Shown here piece by piece: positions 1-8,062 of a stretch of DNA of 64,000 bases (position 1 is the first letter of the stretch; the number at the start of each line of letters is the position of its first letter). Made by a program: the position numbers and the translations under genes. The notes beneath the pieces are model-generated. The model was not told the origin of the DNA. It ran no database searches and was given only the letters and a program-made list of their open reading frames with translations. Source of the DNA: JANQSP01 sp965226095 (GTDB lineage: Bacteria; Bdellovibrionota; Bdellovibrionia; Bdellovibrionales; UBA1609); contig OZ245336.1 of NCBI GenBank assembly GCA_965226095.1, positions 124,001 through 188,000 on the forward strand, read 5' to 3'.

Positions 1-162
1 GATGTTTTATACTGCCAGTTATTCCGGAATCCATCAGCATAGATAAAAATTTTTGATTTTCTCATAGGTATTAAAAATACGAAAGTATTAAATTACATGT
101 AAAGAAATAATAAAATAAGATCAAGTATGATTCCCATTTTTTTGTAGCTTTTGAACTTCTTT

Positions 163-1536
163 TTATATTGGATTCGCAACCTTACCTATAAATAAAATTT
201 GCGCTGTTTTTCTTTCTTGTATCAGAAACAAAAAAGGATGATCTGCTTTGAATACAGGAGGCATAGAAGATGGTACCATCATTGCTACACCAGTAACAGC
301 CACCGCTTCCGTTCCCTCTTCATTCACATCAATAAAAGACTTGTGTATAATATCTTTTATATATAAATTTTGATCTTCTTTATTTTTTATATTTTCAGCA
401 AACTTTAAAAAATCTGCTTTCTTTTTGTTAAATGCTAAAGGCATATACTGTTTTAATATTTTTGAAAGTTTATAATTCTTTTTAAAAGTGAACTTTGGAA
501 GATACACTGTTATTTCTCTCTCGAAAAAATCTTTTTTCCAGGTTTTAAGATTCTCTTTAGTCAATGATTTTTCAAGAGAAATTAAATCTGCTTTCTTTAA
601 AGTCTTTTTTGTATTTGTCATAAAATTACCCTCATAATTATCTCTCTCCTTTGGCTTTCCTGGAAAATCCTTAGGTAGAAGAATTAACATGGAAAGCTCT
701 TTACCTTTATAAGGTATTTCAAGCATCTGCATAGTTTCTGTTTCCATATAATTAAAAATTTCTGTCATTCTCATCATAGAAACTTTAATTTTTTCTTTTT
801 TACTGATTATAAATCGCTGTTTTTTGGTATTTGATTTTTTAAATTTCTGATTCCAATCCCCTTTAAAATAAATAGTATTGATTAAACTTAAGCCACAAAG
901 TTCGGTATCTGTAGGTTTACAATCTTGAACCACATTTTTGAATTTATTCACAGTTTTATGTTCTATCCATTGATTGATTTTTTTTGCGGGAGTATTTATA
1001 AATACCTTTGCTCCATAATATTTTTGTATATCTTTAAATATTCTTGATTGTAAGTTTTCTTGAATCCACAAAGCATTAGCTGTAAGAAATTGATACTCTG
1101 TTTTTGGCTTATTTAATTGGTTATAGATATTAGCTATCGCCGGCCTGCGAACATTGTTGTTTTCAGAGAAATAAAACACAGATTGCATTTCATTAGCCGT
1201 TTGACCATTAGCACCCTCATAGGCCATTGCCATAGCTGTAAAAATCCCATAGGGAGAAAAAAATATATTTTTATTAGGTTTTTCAGAACTCAAATAGGCA
1301 TACAAATTTAATGCAAATTTGTTATTTGCAGAGATAATTACCTTTTTACTCTCTTTCGTGACGCCTGTATCATCTGCTTTTTTGAAATCAGCCTCTACTT
1401 CATTTGATTTTTCTTTTTTTAAATCTATTAAACCAGAAGTTTCTTTTCTAGAGTTTTTACTTACACATGAGATTGTCAATCCGACTAAAAGGAAAAGTAA
1501 AGTAATATATTTTATAAAAAGAATAATAACTTTCAT
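163..1536 (-). CDS. serpin-family protease inhibitor, predicted lipoprotein
   Basis: Serpin of 457 aa. The N-terminus is hydrophobic and ends in a lipobox-like LTISC, so the protein is probably an outer-membrane lipoprotein. The serpin fold runs from about residue 70 (NKFALNLYAYL, then NIFFSPYGIFTAMAMAYEGA) to the end. The reactive-centre hinge EEGTEAVAVTGVA lies near residues 406-418 and is rich in small residues, as in inhibitory serpins; the shutter/breach segment HPFLFLIQ follows. Family knowledge: serpins trap serine or cysteine proteases by loop insertion. The scissile bond probably lies in the MMVPSS region, but P1 cannot be fixed from sequence. The start has AAGGG just upstream. It stands alone on the minus strand. 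The target protease (host, prey or self) is unknown. Confidence 0.93.
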   Translation of the reverse strand: MKVIILFIKYITLLFLLVGLTISCVSKNSRKETSGLIDLKKEKSNEVEADFKKADDTGVTKESKKVIISANNKFALNLYAYLSSEKPNKNIFFSPYGIFTAMAMAYEGANGQTANEMQSVFYFSENNNVRRPAIANIYNQLNKPKTEYQFLTANALWIQENLQSRIFKDIQKYYGAKVFINTPAKKINQWIEHKTVNKFKNVVQDCKPTDTELCGLSLINTIYFKGDWNQKFKKSNTKKQRFIISKKEKIKVSMMRMTEIFNYMETETMQMLEIPYKGKELSMLILLPKDFPGKPKERDNYEGNFMTNTKKTLKKADLISLEKSLTKENLKTWKKDFFEREITVYLPKFTFKKNYKLSKILKQYMPLAFNKKKADFLKFAENIKNKEDQNLYIKDIIHKSFIDVNEEGTEAVAVTGVAMMVPSSMPPVFKADHPFLFLIQERKTAQILFIGKVANPI

Positions 1537-1585
1537 ATGACCCTTACAAAGTTTCTTAAGAGATTTTAAAAACCAATTTATTGAT

Positions 1586-2017
1586 TTAAATACTACAACT
1601 TTTTTGGTTTAAATGAAATTCTTTTTTAAGAGCTTTAAAAGCTTTCTTTTTCTTTATATTTTTACAATCTTGATATTCGTCACGTGTTCTAAAACATTTT
1701 TGACAAGTAAAGCAGTAGAATAGACATCTCTCCTTATTTATTATATTACACTTAGAACTTATTGGTTCATTGCATTATCTTTATTTTCTTCAAACTCGAG
1801 TTGTTTTATTTAGGACATAGATTTGTTCCCTTGAATTACTTTAATTGATCTACCAAAGTTTTGGTGACTTTAAACTCTTCCTCTGCTCTGTTATATTTAG
1901 CTAATATTTTTCTCCATTTCTCTCCTCCTAATTGTTTTATTTTATCTTTAGCTTCTTTAGACTTAGATGCTATTTTTCTCAGAAGATCAGAGTTAAGGAG
2001 ATCTTTATCAGTCTTAA
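1586..2017 (-). pseudogene. out-of-frame remainder of the coiled-coil/Cys-rich secreted protein gene
   Basis: Adding one A to the A8 run at 2021-2028 would let the upstream 213-aa frame continue through IIKTDKDLLNSDLLRKIA and KIKQLGGEKWRKILAKYN to a TAA at 1836-1838, with the same Lys/Glu-rich style (about 61 more residues). Further on, another frame open from about 1774 to the stop at 1586-1588 reads a Cys-rich segment (CLFYCFTCQKCFRTRDEYQDC). It resembles the Cys-rich tail (GCLYFCGQDLNICR) of the coiled-coil lipoprotein at 5177-5791. The simplest reading is a decayed paralogue, coiled coil plus Cys-rich tail, with several frameshifts. Basis: my own frame reading; the homology is inference. 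Confidence 0.5.
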
Positions 2018-2659
2018 TTATTTTTTTTCAATAACATTAACAATGAGAGCTTCGCCCATTTCATGTCTTGCTTTATCTCTTTCAGCTACTGCTCTTCTAA
2101 ATTCGGGAATAGTTCTTTTTAATTCGGCAAATACCTTGTCTCTTTCAGCAGCAGCTTTGTTTTTCTTATCCATTGCTCTTTGTAAAACAGTAAAAAGTTT
2201 TCTCTGTTCATCATCAGCTTTTTTATCTTCTGGACTAAGTTTAGCTAAAAAAAAAATTCTTCTAGATTCCCTCATAGCCCAATAACTCTTATTAGATTCA
2301 TTAGAGGCTTTTTCCTTTTTAACATCAATTTTCTCCCACCTGTCATCTAATTTTGCCCATTCATTATAAGCCTTTTCCTTGTATTTATCTTCAGCCTTTA
2401 TCCACTTATCAAAAGCTTTATCTCTCTTATCTTTAATTTTTATCCATTCATCCTGAATTTTTAAAAACTTAACTAAGGTTTTGTCTTTAAGCTTGGCCAT
2501 CCACTTATTATTAGTTTTATTTTCTTTAGTTACAGTCTCTACTAGATTACCTCTGTTTAATTCAGCTGAAGAATCAAAAGATAAAAAAGAACAGGCGAAA
2601 AAGAGTACATATAAAGAGAAAGATAATTTCATAATAAAGCAATATCGGTTGATGATCAT
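2018..2659 (-). CDS. Lys/Glu-rich coiled-coil secreted protein (interrupted 3' end)
   Basis: A 213-aa product of no recognised family. A signal peptide begins at the internal Met 10 (MKLSFSLYVLFFACSFLSF, then SSAEL). The rest is a charged helical region rich in Lys, Glu, Asp and Trp (repeated themes such as DKWIKAEDKYK and NEWAKLDDRWEK), probably coiled coil. The frame closes right after an A8 run (minus-strand reading of 2021-2028). Beyond it the other frame stays open and has the same composition, so the natural gene was probably longer; see the adjoining pseudogene entry. The upstream ATG at 2659 has a distant GGAAG; the ATG at 2632 would give the cleaner signal peptide. Confidence 0.6.
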   Translation of the reverse strand: MIINRYCFIMKLSFSLYVLFFACSFLSFDSSAELNRGNLVETVTKENKTNNKWMAKLKDKTLVKFLKIQDEWIKIKDKRDKAFDKWIKAEDKYKEKAYNEWAKLDDRWEKIDVKKEKASNESNKSYWAMRESRRIFFLAKLSPEDKKADDEQRKLFTVLQRAMDKKNKAAAERDKVFAELKRTIPEFRRAVAERDKARHEMGEALIVNVIEKK

Positions 2660-2954
2660 AAAAATTCAATAACATCTTCCAAAATATGGTCCAAACTAAA
2701 GCTGGTGTTTACATTTTGGGAGGTGATTTGGAAGCGAGTCTCCTCTTCATCCTTCCATTAGGATCAATTGGAGGCCAAAATAACTATTGAAAACTGAACA
2801 ATGAAGCCTAGTACACTATCCACTTTTCAGGGACAATCCATTTCTTAAAATGAGACACTATTTTTATTCGTAACAGGTAAAGAGATATAATGTCGTAGCT
2901 TTTTATAATTATAAAATCCTTTACTGAGATTAGTGCTTCGCCGATGAATATCTT

Positions 2955-3992
2955 ATGAGAATTAAATACTTTCTTATTCTTTTACTCAGCTTTTCGGCCA
3001 ATGTATCAGCTCAAGATAATACTTGGAGAGGACTTAAAATAGAAAAAGAGAATCGATGTTCTCCCTACAATCGCTCAAAAGATTATGTCTATCCTCAGAC
3101 AGTAGAAAATAAAATTGTAGAAACTTTGGGAAATAAAATTTATTCTCCTTATTCTGGAAAATTTTTCAAATCAATAGAAGAAACAGACATTGAACATATT
3201 GTTTCATTATCTGAAGCTCATGACAGTGGCCTTTGTGCTGCTGATGAGAAGATAAAAAATCGTTTTGCTTTGGATATTCACAATCTTACTTTAGCTTCTC
3301 CAACTGTTAATCGTGATGAAAAATCAGGATATGATGCTTCTGACTGGCTTCCTGAAAAAAACAAGTGCTGGTTTGCCAACAAAGTTATTGCAGTTAAAAA
3401 AGCCTATAACTTAACAGTTAATTCAGAAGAGTTGGTGGCCTTGGAAAAAGTAATCTCTCAGTGTCCATCTTTTGAAATGGTCTTTTTTGAAAACAAGAAT
3501 AGTTCTCCCAATCCAGTACAAAAAAATACTGGATCACATATAGTAGCAGGATTTACAGGAGGCCTGAATGTCAAAAAAAGCAGATCGGGAATATGTCACT
3601 GGAAAGTCTCCAGTCCATACTATTCTATGACGAAGCATTATCAGTCCTTTCCTGATGTTAAATCCTGTTTAAATTCAGGAGGTAGATGTCCGAAAAAAGA
3701 TTTACAATGTCAAAATACCACTGCTAATAATAAGGAAAGCTCTCATAAACAACAAAAGGTTTCTTATGCGCATAAAACCAATGCTGAACAACTAACTATC
3801 AATCAAGGAAATGAGCCGAACGTTAAAAAGAGCAGATCGGGAATATGTCATTCAAAAAATTCAAGTTCTAGTTATTCCAGAACGAAGAATTTTACAACCT
3901 ACCAGAGCTTGGAGTTGTGTTTAAATTCAGGGGGCAGGTGTCCTAAGAGGGACTCTGTGTGTAAAAATAAAAGGGCTCCTGCTGCTTATTAA
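2955..3992 (+). CDS. secreted His-Me/HNH-type endonuclease with duplicated Cys-rich tail
   Basis: A 345-aa protein with a signal peptide (residues 1-19, cleavage near VSA/QDN). Residues 25-170 match the DUF1524/GmrSD-C-like His-Me finger nuclease fold: the catalytic motif DIEHIVSLSEAHDSG (78-92), then N110, NR at 119-120 and SDW at 129-131. The tail holds two copies of a ~50-residue module (about 205-254 and 289-338). Each has KKSRSGICH, a Ser/Tyr-rich middle, CLNSGGRCPK and a final Cys, so it is likely disulfide-bonded and probably binds a surface or ligand. Family knowledge: such exported nucleases degrade extracellular or prey DNA. No immunity gene is evident, consistent with export. The tail's function is unknown. 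Confidence 0.85.
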   Translation: MRIKYFLILLLSFSANVSAQDNTWRGLKIEKENRCSPYNRSKDYVYPQTVENKIVETLGNKIYSPYSGKFFKSIEETDIEHIVSLSEAHDSGLCAADEKIKNRFALDIHNLTLASPTVNRDEKSGYDASDWLPEKNKCWFANKVIAVKKAYNLTVNSEELVALEKVISQCPSFEMVFFENKNSSPNPVQKNTGSHIVAGFTGGLNVKKSRSGICHWKVSSPYYSMTKHYQSFPDVKSCLNSGGRCPKKDLQCQNTTANNKESSHKQQKVSYAHKTNAEQLTINQGNEPNVKKSRSGICHSKNSSSSYSRTKNFTTYQSLELCLNSGGRCPKRDSVCKNKRAPAAY

Positions 3993-4144
3993 AAATAATT
4001 ATTTATCATTATTTTCCTCCTTATTACTTTTATCACCTACAAAAAGATGAGAATTATATAAAATAAGTCAAGTAAATGATATAAAAAAATTCCATAAAAC
4101 TTGTAACGTATTAAAAAATATTGATAAATATTACATGAGGATTT

Positions 4145-4621
4145 ATGAAAAATATTTCAATAAATAGAAAAGGTTTTACCTTATTTGAAATCCTGGTGAC
4201 TGTAGGAATTATATGGGTATTATCCACCTTTGTTGTTACTCCTGCTTGTGATCAATATAAAAAATCAGCTTCTCAATATAAAAATAATAAAGATTATAAT
4301 AAAAATACTGTTTGTGAAAAGGCTAAAGAAGCTTATAAAAAAGCACACCTTGAATTTTATAAATTCAATAAATATGAAGAAGCAAAAATGTGGAAGTATC
4401 TTGATAAACTAGAATCACAAGGAGTACCCGTTGACGATATATCAGCTTCTCAATTAGCAAAACGTGATCCGAAGTATGCCAAACATCTTAAAAAAAAGAC
4501 TACTATTCATGATAAACATCAAAAGCAAAAAGATCAATATTTTAAGATATGTAAAACAAAAAAAGATTTAACCTGGAAACAAATTATAAAAGAATGGAAA
4601 TCTCAAGGACTTTTGCCTTAA
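4145..4621 (+). CDS. type IV pilin-like protein with prepilin N-methylation motif
   Basis: A 158-aa protein with a class-III signal: short basic leader KNISINRKG, then FTLFEILVTVGII. The predicted prepilin peptidase site is between G10 and F11, with the conserved Glu at mature position 5 (E15). The hydrophobic helix runs to about residue 30. The remainder is extremely Lys-rich and helical (KKAHLEFYKFNKYEE, KKKTTIHDKHQKQK) with three cysteines, unlike ordinary major pilins. It may be a minor pilin or pseudopilin with a DNA- or surface-binding head; that is inference. GAGG lies upstream of the ATG. No pilus assembly genes adjoin it. Confidence 0.7.
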   Translation: MKNISINRKGFTLFEILVTVGIIWVLSTFVVTPACDQYKKSASQYKNNKDYNKNTVCEKAKEAYKKAHLEFYKFNKYEEAKMWKYLDKLESQGVPVDDISASQLAKRDPKYAKHLKKKTTIHDKHQKQKDQYFKICKTKKDLTWKQIIKEWKSQGLLP

Positions 4622-4826
4622 TAAACAGTAATCTTTTTTACACTTCTTAAAGCATTAAAGTTGTTTTCAAAAACCTAATAAAGTATTATTACAAATTGAA
4701 AGACTTTATATTTTTCAAAACTTATAGTATGCTTAAAATCTAGTGAGAAATATCTCAAAAGAGATTCTTTGTATGATAGTTTCAGGAAATCATCTTCTCA
4801 TTTATAATTCTTAATAAAGGAAATTT

Positions 4827-5076
4827 ATGGCATCTCTTACAGAAAAAGAAAAAAAAGGAGTTATTAAAATGGAAAAAAGCAATTAAAGCTTTATTTTTAA
4901 TCCCAGTAAAGATTTTTCTTTTTCTATCTATAAAAATCAGAAAGCAATTTGATGGATTATTTTCAGCTTTTATTCTTGTAATATCTTGTATCATTTTTTC
5001 ATACTTTGTATTTTTTTGTATTACTTTTTCATATAATAAATTTAAGTTTTTTAAAACTATTCCGATATGTTTATAG
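4827..5076 (+). pseudogene. small membrane-protein gene with an A8 frameshift
   Basis: An ATG at 4827 preceded by AAAGGA opens a frame reading MASLTEKEKK that closes after 19 codons. Removing one A from the A8 run at 4849-4856 would join it to a frame open to TAG at 5074-5076. The product would be an ~82-aa protein: charged N-terminus (ELLKWKKAIKA), one hydrophobic stretch (LFLIPVKIFLFLSI), a short linker (KIRKQFDGL) and a second (FSAFILVISCIIFSYFVF). Two transmembrane helices are therefore likely. It could be a sequencing error, a true null allele, or a gene expressed by slippage on poly-A. No family recognised. Confidence 0.5.
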
Positions 5077-5176
5077 CTACAATCAATCTCTATACTTTTG
5101 ATGATAGGCTCTCTTATTTGCTTTGATTGTAGTTATTCAATAGCAGTAAGATGGCCGCTTTTTAAGGAAAGTAGTT

Positions 5177-5791
5177 ATGGGAAAATCTCTTATTATTTTT
5201 GTAGTGTGTTTTGAGTTGTGCTTATTGCTATTTTTTTTCATAGGTTGTGAAAAAAAAACAGAAACACTAGACTCTATAATAAACGAGAGTATCGAAGTTG
5301 AAAAACAGCTAGAAACAGTAAATAACCAGCTAGATAAGGAGCTTTTGTCCGATATTGAAAGAGAACGATTGAGAATACAACAAGAGCAATTAAGAGTTGA
5401 ACAGGAACGATTGAGAAGACAAAAAGAACAAGAGCAATTAAGAATACAACAAGAGCAATTAAGAGCTGAAGAGGCCCAAAGAAGAGCTGAAGAGCAAAGA
5501 AGAGCTGAAGAGGTTCAAAGAAGAGCTGAAGAGGCTCAAAGAAGAGCTGAAGAGCAAAGAAGAGCTGAAGAGCAAAGAAGAGCTGAAGAGCAAAGAAGAG
5601 TTGCTGAACAATGGTGTTCATCACAAAATGAAGGTTGCCTATATTTTTGCGGACAGGACTTAAATATATGTAGAGTGGAAGCGGACCGTAGGAATGATTT
5701 TTTTGAATCCAATTGTAGCAATACGGCTCAATCATGTCGTTATGGATGCAATCGAGAGGAAGTTGCTTGCATTTTAAATGCAAGATTATAA
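5177..5791 (+). CDS. coiled-coil lipoprotein with Cys-rich C-terminus
   Basis: A 204-aa protein with a hydrophobic N-terminus ending in a lipobox-like FFIGC (Cys 24). From about residue 40 to 145 it is an almost pure Glu/Arg/Gln coiled coil built from repeats such as RAEEQR and RAEEAQR. These are encoded by near-identical 18-21-bp DNA repeats (5467-5613), so copy number may vary between strains. The last ~58 residues carry nine cysteines (for example GCLYFCGQDLNIC and CSNTAQSCRYGC), likely a disulfide-bonded head at the end of a periplasmic stalk. The broken gene at 1586-2659 looks like a relative. Function unknown; a structural spacer or adhesin-like role is inference. Confidence 0.75.
   Translation: MGKSLIIFVVCFELCLLLFFFIGCEKKTETLDSIINESIEVEKQLETVNNQLDKELLSDIERERLRIQQEQLRVEQERLRRQKEQEQLRIQQEQLRAEEAQRRAEEQRRAEEVQRRAEEAQRRAEEQRRAEEQRRAEEQRRVAEQWCSSQNEGCLYFCGQDLNICRVEADRRNDFFESNCSNTAQSCRYGCNREEVACILNARL
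5467..5613 (+). repeat. tandem 18/21-bp repeats inside the coiled-coil lipoprotein gene
   Basis: Units of the form AGAAGAGCTGAAGAGCAA (18 bp) alternate with 21-bp variants ending in GGCTCAA or GGTTCAA. All are multiples of three, so slippage changes stalk length without breaking the frame. Confidence 0.85.
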
Positions 5792-5858
5792 GAGGGTGCT
5801 TTGCCTGAAAATTTTATAGAACAGGCTGTAAAATAGGAGAAAACTGAACAGAATTTTT

Positions 5859-7028
5859 TCACTCCTGAATAACAGAAGATTTAAAGTTCTCTTCTAAATT
5901 TTTGCAAAAGAAATCAAAGGGCCAAATTTCAATTCCTTCTTCTGTTTTTCTTATAGCTTTACCTAAGTAAACCACGATTCGTTTTTTAACAGCAGATAGT
6001 TCATTAATAGCTTTCAACCCTCTATAATCTTGTGAGGACACTTGAGTTTTGGCTTTAACTTCAATGGCTATTAATTCTTTTCCTCTTTTTAAAAGAAAAT
6101 CCACTTCTGTTTTTTTTGCTTCCGAAGAAGACCAGTAGTAAATATCTTCATAAAGATTACAATAATCTTTATAAGCTCTTAAGATTTGGGCTATCAACCC
6201 CTCAAACAGAAATCCTTTTTCTTCAACAGACACAGGGCCAAAATTTTTCTTTAAAGCTCGTACAATCCCTGGATCAATCAAATAAAACTTATCTCTTTTT
6301 TGCTCTTTTACACGAAGCTTTGCTTGATAAGCAGGTAGAAAAAAGCCCAGCATTGTATCTTCTAAAATAGAAAAAAAATCACGAACATGATGTATTTTAT
6401 TTTCAGAATCTCTGGCAACACTACTCTTGTTTACAACTTGTCCATGGTATAAACCAGCTATTTCTAAAAAGCGAACAAAAGCAGGGAGGTTTCTTACTAA
6501 AGCTTCAGCTTTAATTTCTTCTGTAAGATAAGTTTCAGTGTAGTCTTTTAATTTATCACTTCTATCAGGAGAAAACCATACAATAGGAAGTAGTCCGTAT
6601 CGTAAAGCTTGATCTAAATTAAAATCTTCCCCTAGTTCTTCAGGTACAAAAGGGTGGAGGAGTTTTTTACCCGCCCGACCACCTAAAAGATTTACTCCTT
6701 TAGCTTTGATCTTACGAGCACTGGAACCGGTAAGAATAAAACGACGATTAGAAGATTCAATAAGGCGATGAACTTCATCTAAAAGCTGAGGCATTTTTTG
6801 AATCTCATCCACAATAACCAAGCCATCATTTCTAAAAGCATTAACTGTTTCATAAAACTGCCCGATGTTGGAAAGGTAGCTTTGATAAAGAGATGTATTT
6901 AAAAGATCAATATAGAGAGCTTTAGGGAACAATCGTTTTAAAAGAACTGTTTTACCACTTCCTCTAACACCAAACAAAAAGGTACTTTTATTTTCAGAAA
7001 TTTTAATCATCCGATTTTTGTATATCAT
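5859..7028 (-). CDS. AAA+ ATPase with DUF4143 C-terminal domain
   Basis: A 389-aa member of the widespread AAA_14/DUF4143 family. Walker A is GVRGSGKT (20-27), Walker B is LVIVDE (70-75), and a sensor-like FILTGSSARK follows near residue 96. The second half holds the DUF4143 region with a restriction-endonuclease-like strand (KTEVDFLLKRGKELIAIEVKA). Family knowledge: these proteins are common, often multicopy accessory ATPases of unknown role. The protein is full length. The ATG overlaps no other gene; the ~190 bp upstream hold no gene. Confidence 0.88.
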   Translation of the reverse strand: MIYKNRMIKISENKSTFLFGVRGSGKTVLLKRLFPKALYIDLLNTSLYQSYLSNIGQFYETVNAFRNDGLVIVDEIQKMPQLLDEVHRLIESSNRRFILTGSSARKIKAKGVNLLGGRAGKKLLHPFVPEELGEDFNLDQALRYGLLPIVWFSPDRSDKLKDYTETYLTEEIKAEALVRNLPAFVRFLEIAGLYHGQVVNKSSVARDSENKIHHVRDFFSILEDTMLGFFLPAYQAKLRVKEQKRDKFYLIDPGIVRALKKNFGPVSVEEKGFLFEGLIAQILRAYKDYCNLYEDIYYWSSSEAKKTEVDFLLKRGKELIAIEVKAKTQVSSQDYRGLKAINELSAVKKRIVVYLGKAIRKTEEGIEIWPFDFFCKNLEENFKSSVIQE

Positions 7029-7216
7029 ATTGACATTTTTCGTCGTTTTTTGTAAAAAGTCAATTGAAAAACAGGTTGTTTTTATAAAAATAACGGCATT
7101 TATGGATTTTTAAGGTGTTTTGAAACCAGCTTATATTTACTTCAAAACTGCAAAAAAATGCATTTTTTGAACACTATAAGCCTTATTTTTCAAGTTGTTT
7201 GTAAGGGTCAGTTTCA

Positions 7217-7692
7217 ATGCCTTTTGAGCCGGCCGTTCTTTTCAAAAGGTTTATCCTCAAACTGTGGATTCCATTAGAACTAATGGCTTTATTATAAACC
7301 CCAACAATAAAGAAATTAAGTATAATAATTTGTTATGGGATACAGGAGCAACATGCACTAGTATAAATACTCATGTTATTAAAGATTTAAATTTATTACA
7401 TAGTTCAGTACACAAAGTTACAACAGCCAGTGGTGAAATACTTTGTCCTTTTTATTATGTCTATATTAGGTTACCTCATAAGGTTAGATTTCAACATTGA
7501 TTTGTAGCAGGACTGCCTTTAGAAAAGGATATTGATGCTCTTATAGGTATGGATATTATAAATCAGAGGTCTTTTTTATTTTCTCAAGACAAGCAAACTA
7601 GAAAATTCTTTTTTGAGTTCTCTATTCCTCCTATACATAAATCTATTCATACACAAATGGCATCAGCTAAAAATAAAAAACCACATTGGTAG
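7217..7692 (+). pseudogene. retropepsin-like aspartic protease gene with in-frame TGA (degraded)
   Basis: The open segment reads DSIRTNGFII then WDTGATCTSI, the aspartic-protease D-T-G-A motif, up to a TGA at 7498-7500. In the same frame it resumes at once (FVAGLPLEKDIDALIGMDII, the second conserved region of bacterial retropepsins) and runs to TAG at 7690-7692. A likely original start is the ATG at 7217 (MPFEPAVLF), preceded by AAGGG but in another frame; a shift near 7240 would join them. With two lesions the gene is probably dead. Its stop lies inside the left end of a MITE-like repeat. Clan AA family assignment is good; activity is not expected. Confidence 0.75.
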
Positions 7693-7874
7693 AGAGTGCT
7701 TTCCCTTAATTTAGGATCTCACTGTGATTTCGCTGTGATTGATCGGTAATGAGCGAGAAACTACGGGAAAAGCTGGGAAAAAGCATGGCAGGTTAATGTT
7801 TGATTTTACTGGATTATTCCAGTTTTCTTCTGTTTTGAAGCTTTCTTTTTTTCAGCCTTTTTACCCCTTTAAGA
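7687..7874 (+). repeat. MITE-like repeat, copy 1
   Basis: About 188 bp, nearly identical to 13291-13477 from GGTAGAG to GAAGCTTTC. The right terminus has degenerated relative to copy 2. It contains the hairpin ACTGG-ATTATT-CCAGT. No coding capacity. Its left end includes the stop codon of the broken retropepsin gene. The remainder to 8062 holds no gene I can support. Confidence 0.85.
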
Positions 7875-8062
7875 CCTTGATAACCCATTTCAACATAGAG
7901 CTTTACTGACTTAAAAAATCATCAACCATAAGAGATACAAAACCAGAAATGACAATTACTTAATTTATTAGGAAACACGAGGACTTGAAATACCTCGACA
8001 TTTCCGGAAATGTTTTATATGAGCATAGAGAAAAGTCGTATAGCTCAAATGATACAGGTGAC

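Noticed and set aside
1319..1540. Plus-strand open frames opposite the serpin gene.
   Set aside because: Antisense shadows of a well-supported gene in AT-rich DNA.
2660..2954. A short minus-strand frame (PPIDPNGRMKRRLASKSPP) and the following sequence, considered as an insertion-sequence remnant.
   Set aside because: Only about 20 codons, no clear inverted ends and no second copy seen; too weak to annotate.
4782..4994. A 70-codon minus-strand frame opposite the frame-shifted small membrane gene.
   Set aside because: No ribosome site, Phe-rich from poly-T, and the plus strand explains the region better.
7498..7500. In-frame TGA considered as selenocysteine or recoded Trp.
   Set aside because: TGA serves as a normal stop for other genes here (for example aroA), no SECIS-like hairpin was evident after it, and the gene seems to have a second lesion.
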